This document shows positions 31,963 through 35,212 of a stretch of 35,212 bases of DNA, piece after piece. This stretch comes from Clostridiales bacterium (GTDB lineage Bacteria; Bacillota; Clostridia; Lachnospirales; Lachnospiraceae), in assembly GCA_015655075.1 (NCBI GenBank), contig JAATFT010000017.1, positions 1-35,212 on the forward strand, given 5' to 3'. The notes beneath the pieces were generated by a model. It searched no databases. It was given only the letters and a program-made list of their open reading frames with translations, and had not been told where the DNA came from. Within the stretch, counting starts at the first letter, position 1. Each line of letters opens with the position of its first letter. The position numbers were made by a program, and so were the translations under genes.

Positions 31963-32967
31963 GTGGATAATACAGCTAACTCCAGAAACAGCGATCAGAA
32001 TATTGCGATACAGCAGGAGCTGAAACTAAAAGTTGCGAGAAAAGAAATTCTGAATTCTGTGATTCCTTACGCTGGATTTATATTTATCATTGTATTTTTT
32101 ACTATCGTGACCAGAGGAAAAACAGTCACGGTCAGTAATTTGACAAGCCTGATAAACCAATGCTTTACTATAACGTTAATTGCTGTGGGGGCATCCTTCG
32201 TTTACGCCCATGGAGGATTTGACTTTTCCATCGGCGGGGCCAGCGGCCTTGCACAGCTGATGGGAGCCCTGCTGCTGCAGTATTTAGGCACGCCGATCTG
32301 GATGTGCGTCATATTTATGATTGCTACGACAGTGCTTTGCTCCTGTTGCGTGGCAACCATATCTTTGAGGCTTGGGGTTCCGGTTTTTGTCGCATCCCTG
32401 TGTGTCAGGTCGATTGCAAAGGGAATCGTCGAAACCGCATGTCAGGATGCGGAGATCATATTAAGCTATGAAAGATTTAAGTTTATCAATAACATCGAAG
32501 TAAAGACTATCATTTTATTGGTGGTCGTGGCAGTAGGATACTATCTGTTTGAATATACCCGGTTCGGAAAGCATCAAAAAGCCATAGGAGGAAATATAAA
32601 TACGGCCAGACAGGCTGGAATTAAAGTAAAAAAAGAGATATTCCTGGCGTATATATTTTTCGGGTTCTGCGTGGGAATCTCATCGGTATTCTCACTGTTC
32701 AGGGATTGTACGGTAACGGCACAGAGCGGAAGTGGTATTGAATTTAATATTATGATTGCAATTGTACTTGGAGGATTTCCTATGAATGGAGGAGACCGCT
32801 CCAAGATTCCCAAAGCAATTCTGGGTGCTCTGACGATAACAGCACTAACGAACGGATTAATTATCTGGGGAATGGATGCAAACCTGGTATCCGGGTTCAA
32901 GGGACTATTGTTCCTGATTATCATCGCATTATCCTATGACAGAAGCAATGGAAAACTAGTATCATAA
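31963..32967 (+). CDS. CUT2 sugar ABC transporter permease, RbsC type (first)
   Basis: 334 residues from GTG 31963, with AGGAGG 11 nt upstream. About ten hydrophobic segments follow a charged N-terminus of about 30 residues. It has the family block FVYAHGGFDFSIGGASGLAQ, matching the RbsC motif GGIDLSVGS, and ARQAGIKVKKEIFLAYIFFG as the coupling loop. It lies between the ATPase and binding-lipoprotein genes. A second, different permease follows the binding protein, so the transporter channel is probably a heterodimer. Confidence 0.88.
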   Translation: MDNTANSRNSDQNIAIQQELKLKVARKEILNSVIPYAGFIFIIVFFTIVTRGKTVTVSNLTSLINQCFTITLIAVGASFVYAHGGFDFSIGGASGLAQLMGALLLQYLGTPIWMCVIFMIATTVLCSCCVATISLRLGVPVFVASLCVRSIAKGIVETACQDAEIILSYERFKFINNIEVKTIILLVVVAVGYYLFEYTRFGKHQKAIGGNINTARQAGIKVKKEIFLAYIFFGFCVGISSVFSLFRDCTVTAQSGSGIEFNIMIAIVLGGFPMNGGDRSKIPKAILGALTITALTNGLIIWGMDANLVSGFKGLLFLIIIALSYDRSNGKLVS

Positions 32968-32984
32968 AAAAGGAGAGAAAAACT

Positions 32985-34196
32985 ATGAAAAAACTCATTT
33001 TACCTGCTTTGACATTTATTATGGTCATTAGTCTGGCGGCCTGCAGCGGATCGGCAGAACAGGCAGCAAAGAACGAAGAAAATTCTACTCTGGAACAAAC
33101 AGAAGCAGCAAAACGGACTGCCGAATCAGACGGACAGAATACAAAAGGTTCCGCTTTCGCAGAAGAGGAAGTTGTCGATGAAAATCTCCCGAAATTAAAG
33201 TTTGCAATGTGTTATACGACATTTACGGACAAGCTGGGGGCTCAGTTTAAGAGTTCCACAGAATACCTGGCAAAAGCTTTTAATGTTGATATGCAATATG
33301 TTGAGATTTCAACCAATTCTGATGAAAAAATTGCTATGCTGGAAAGCCTCGCACAGTCAGATGTGGATGGTATACTCTATGTAGGAGTAAACCCTGCTAA
33401 TTTAGAGGCCCTGTCGGGAATCCCTTATGTAAGCTTCTGCGCGGAGCCTACTACCGATGAGGTAGCAAAGGAATGCGCCGCCTACGAGAATTATCTGGGT
33501 GCAATCTGTGAAAGTGATTACGATTTGGGCTACAGTGCGGCGGAAGCTCTATATGAGGAAGGATGCAGGAATTTCTGCCTGGCAGGTTATACAAAAGGCG
33601 TTTCCAAAACCCACGATCAAAGGGCACTTGGCTTTCGTACCTTCCTGGAGGAACATCCGGACACAAAATTATTGGCAGAAGGTTATAGTGCTGCGCTGTA
33701 TGCAGATGCGGTTTCCTCATTTGCTGCCTCCTATCCTGAGATGGACGGGCTATTTGTGACAGGCGGAAATGAAGCGGTATATCAGGCAATGGCAACCGAA
33801 GGTTTAAGTGGCTATGTCAAACTTGCCTGCGTAAATATATCCGAAAGTACTGGTGATTATTTGCAGAAGCAGGACCTGTCCTGGATTGCCGGCGGACAGT
33901 ATGGTACGGCTATGGTAGCATTTGGAGTACTTTACAATTATCTAATAGATGGAACAAGAATGATCAGCGATACGTCTGTTACCCAATACCGCCCGTTTTT
34001 GGAAGTGGCGAGCTATGAGAACTACGAATTATATCTGAAATATGTGGATTCAGGAATACCGGTCTATACGGTCGATGAAATTAAGAATATGATTCATTAC
34101 TTTAACCCGGATGCAGACCAGGCTGATTTAGAGGAAATTAATAAGAGCTATAGCCTGAATAACATTTCTGAAAGGCATAAAGATCTGCTGAAATAA
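32985..34196 (+). CDS. CUT2 sugar-binding lipoprotein (type 1 periplasmic binding fold)
   Basis: 403 residues. The lipoprotein signal peptide MKKLILPALTFIMVISLAAC is followed by a Glu/Thr/Ala-rich linker to about residue 65. The type 1 sugar-binding fold then shows ESLAQSDVDGILYVGVNPAN and, later, YPEMDGLFVTGGNEAVYQAM, both standard in RbsB/YtfQ-like proteins. The ribosome binding site AAAGGAGAG is strong. It delivers substrate to the flanking permeases. The ligand is not recognisable; a GH3 glycosidase encoded next door suggests a plant-derived sugar. Confidence 0.88.
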   Translation: MKKLILPALTFIMVISLAACSGSAEQAAKNEENSTLEQTEAAKRTAESDGQNTKGSAFAEEEVVDENLPKLKFAMCYTTFTDKLGAQFKSSTEYLAKAFNVDMQYVEISTNSDEKIAMLESLAQSDVDGILYVGVNPANLEALSGIPYVSFCAEPTTDEVAKECAAYENYLGAICESDYDLGYSAAEALYEEGCRNFCLAGYTKGVSKTHDQRALGFRTFLEEHPDTKLLAEGYSAALYADAVSSFAASYPEMDGLFVTGGNEAVYQAMATEGLSGYVKLACVNISESTGDYLQKQDLSWIAGGQYGTAMVAFGVLYNYLIDGTRMISDTSVTQYRPFLEVASYENYELYLKYVDSGIPVYTVDEIKNMIHYFNPDADQADLEEINKSYSLNNISERHKDLLK

Positions 34197-34224
34197 AAAG
34201 AGCAGTCTACGGTGAGGTGATATT

Positions 34225-35212
34225 TTGAAAGACTCTAAGATTGGAAAGAATGTTTTGAGAATTATAAAAGCCCTGGCGCTTCCTGTATTCATATTTCTTA
34301 TATTTTGCCTATTAACTCAAGGACGGTTTAATAACAAAAGAGTAATTGTTTCTTTCCTCCGACAGGCGGCTGTACCTACGATTATCTGCTGGGGTATGAT
34401 GCTGGTGATGAATATCGGCATGCTGAACTTTGCATGCGGCGCAGCCGTATTGGCAGCTACGGTTCTGGGCGGACAGATGGCGAATATGACGAATACCGGA
34501 ATTATTGGACTTTGTCTGTTTACAACATTGACAGGAATCCTTCTATCTGCCTTGAACGGGTTTTTGTATAACAAAATGCAGGTGCCGTCACTGGTGTTAT
34601 CATTAGGGCTTATGCTTGTCTACGAGTGTCTGCCCCGGGTGCTGTTCGAAGAAGGCGTGTTGATTTCTGCGAACATTACTTATCTGGCCAGAAGCCCCTA
34701 TTGCTTCGTTATAGTATTCATTATGTTAGTGCTATTTTACATTTTATATAATAAAACAGCATTTGGACATAACCTGAGGGCCATAGGATCTAACCAGGCG
34801 ATCTCAGTCAGCGTTGGATTGAATATTGACAGAATCAAATTTATGGCATACTTATCCATGGGGCTTTTTCTTGGGGTGGCGGCTGTTCTGTACGGTTCCT
34901 CTCAAGGAGAAATCAAAAATGTAGGCGCGTTAGGTTCTATGAATATCATGATTGACGCATTTATGGGTGTGTTTTTCGCAAGGTTTTTGGCCAGATACTG
35001 CAATATGGCATTTGCCGTCCTGATTGCCAATGTCATAATGAAAATTATCTCCAATGGGTTTGTTTCTATGGGCATGGCTTCCACAGTACGCAGCATCACA
35101 ACAGGTTTGTTCTTATTAATATTGTTAACGATTTCTGCAAATGAAGGGATTTTTAAGCGGCGGAAAGCCGATAAGCAGTTTGCAGAAGAAGCAAACCGAT
35201 GTTATCAGACAG
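34225..35212 (+). CDS. CUT2 sugar ABC transporter permease (second, runs off right edge)
   Basis: The frame starts at TTG 34225 with GAGGTGAT upstream and is open to the window edge, giving 329 codons, close to full length for an RbsC-type permease. There is no ATG at the start; that codon choice is chosen because the ribosome binding site and the charged start LKDSKIGKNVLRIIKALALP fit. Membrane segments repeat throughout. The family block MMLVMNIGMLNFACGAAVLA replaces the usual GGIDLS-type motif, a divergent version. The last codons (RKADKQFAEE) are hydrophilic, so the stop must be just beyond. It pairs with the permease at 31963-32967. Confidence 0.85.
   Translation, partial: MKDSKIGKNVLRIIKALALPVFIFLIFCLLTQGRFNNKRVIVSFLRQAAVPTIICWGMMLVMNIGMLNFACGAAVLAATVLGGQMANMTNTGIIGLCLFTTLTGILLSALNGFLYNKMQVPSLVLSLGLMLVYECLPRVLFEEGVLISANITYLARSPYCFVIVFIMLVLFYILYNKTAFGHNLRAIGSNQAISVSVGLNIDRIKFMAYLSMGLFLGVAAVLYGSSQGEIKNVGALGSMNIMIDAFMGVFFARFLARYCNMAFAVLIANVIMKIISNGFVSMGMASTVRSITTGLFLLILLTISANEGIFKRRKADKQFAEEANRCYQT

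Noticed and set aside
1..35212. CRISPR array, tRNA or rRNA genes
   Set aside because: No regular repeats with spacers and no cloverleaf or conserved rRNA segment was seen when reading both strands.

Overview
The window looks like the chromosome of a low-to-mid GC Gram-positive gut or rumen Clostridia, most likely a Lachnospiraceae-type organism. This is inferred from strong AGGAGG-type ribosome binding sites, sigma-A promoters, lipobox binding proteins, an LPXTG protein, a WXG100/LXG type VII secretion (T7SS) locus and many sugar-uptake and glycosidase genes. No rRNA, tRNA or CRISPR array was recognised. The housekeeping pair tatD-rsmA sits among accessory genes.

Region 1 (1-8.9 kb, minus strand) is an LXG toxin locus of the type VII secretion system. 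The intact cassette reads, in transcription order: WXG100 protein, small helical partner (Lap1-like), coiled-coil partner (Lap2-like), 721-aa LXG toxin, membrane-anchored putative immunity protein, an orphan copy of the toxin tail, a second immunity protein, then an EsaA/YhgE-like membrane protein with its own promoter. The orphan tail plus second immunity gene come from a tandem duplication of about 1.15 kb. Further left are the broken 3' tail of another WXG100 gene with its terminator, a short ORF, and the start of a second LXG-type gene cut by the window edge. The WXG100 and esaA-like promoters are paralogous and share a TTGTGT-N3-TTGTGT direct repeat just downstream of the predicted start of transcription.

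Region 2 (9.0-12.4 kb, minus) is a zinc/manganese-type ABC uptake system (binding lipoprotein, permease, ATPase) with a Fur-family regulator. A consensus promoter in front of the binding-protein gene is bracketed by two 19-bp palindromes, and a Fur-box-like site lies upstream of the regulator.

Region 3 (12.4-21.1 kb) is an alpha-galactoside-type operon (minus): CUT1 binding protein, two permeases, a GH4 glycosidase and a GH36 alpha-galactosidase. A divergent AraC-family regulator lies upstream, and the two transcription units have overlapping promoters. The gap after the GH36 gene holds strong RNA hairpins, one of which would hide the ribosome binding site of a tiny ORF.

Region 4 (21.1-26.0 kb) holds rsmA and tatD, a frameshifted and 5'-truncated sortase, a cell-wall-anchored (LPKTG) PAP2-family protein, and a fragment of an OmpR-type response regulator cut at a short dispersed repeat.

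Region 5 (26.0-35.2 kb) holds a GH3 glycosidase and a PucR/CdaR-type regulator on the minus strand. Divergent from them is a CUT2 (ribose/galactose-type) ABC operon: fused double ATPase, permease, binding lipoprotein, and a second permease running off the right edge. Together with region 3 this points to a plant-glycan or oligosaccharide user.
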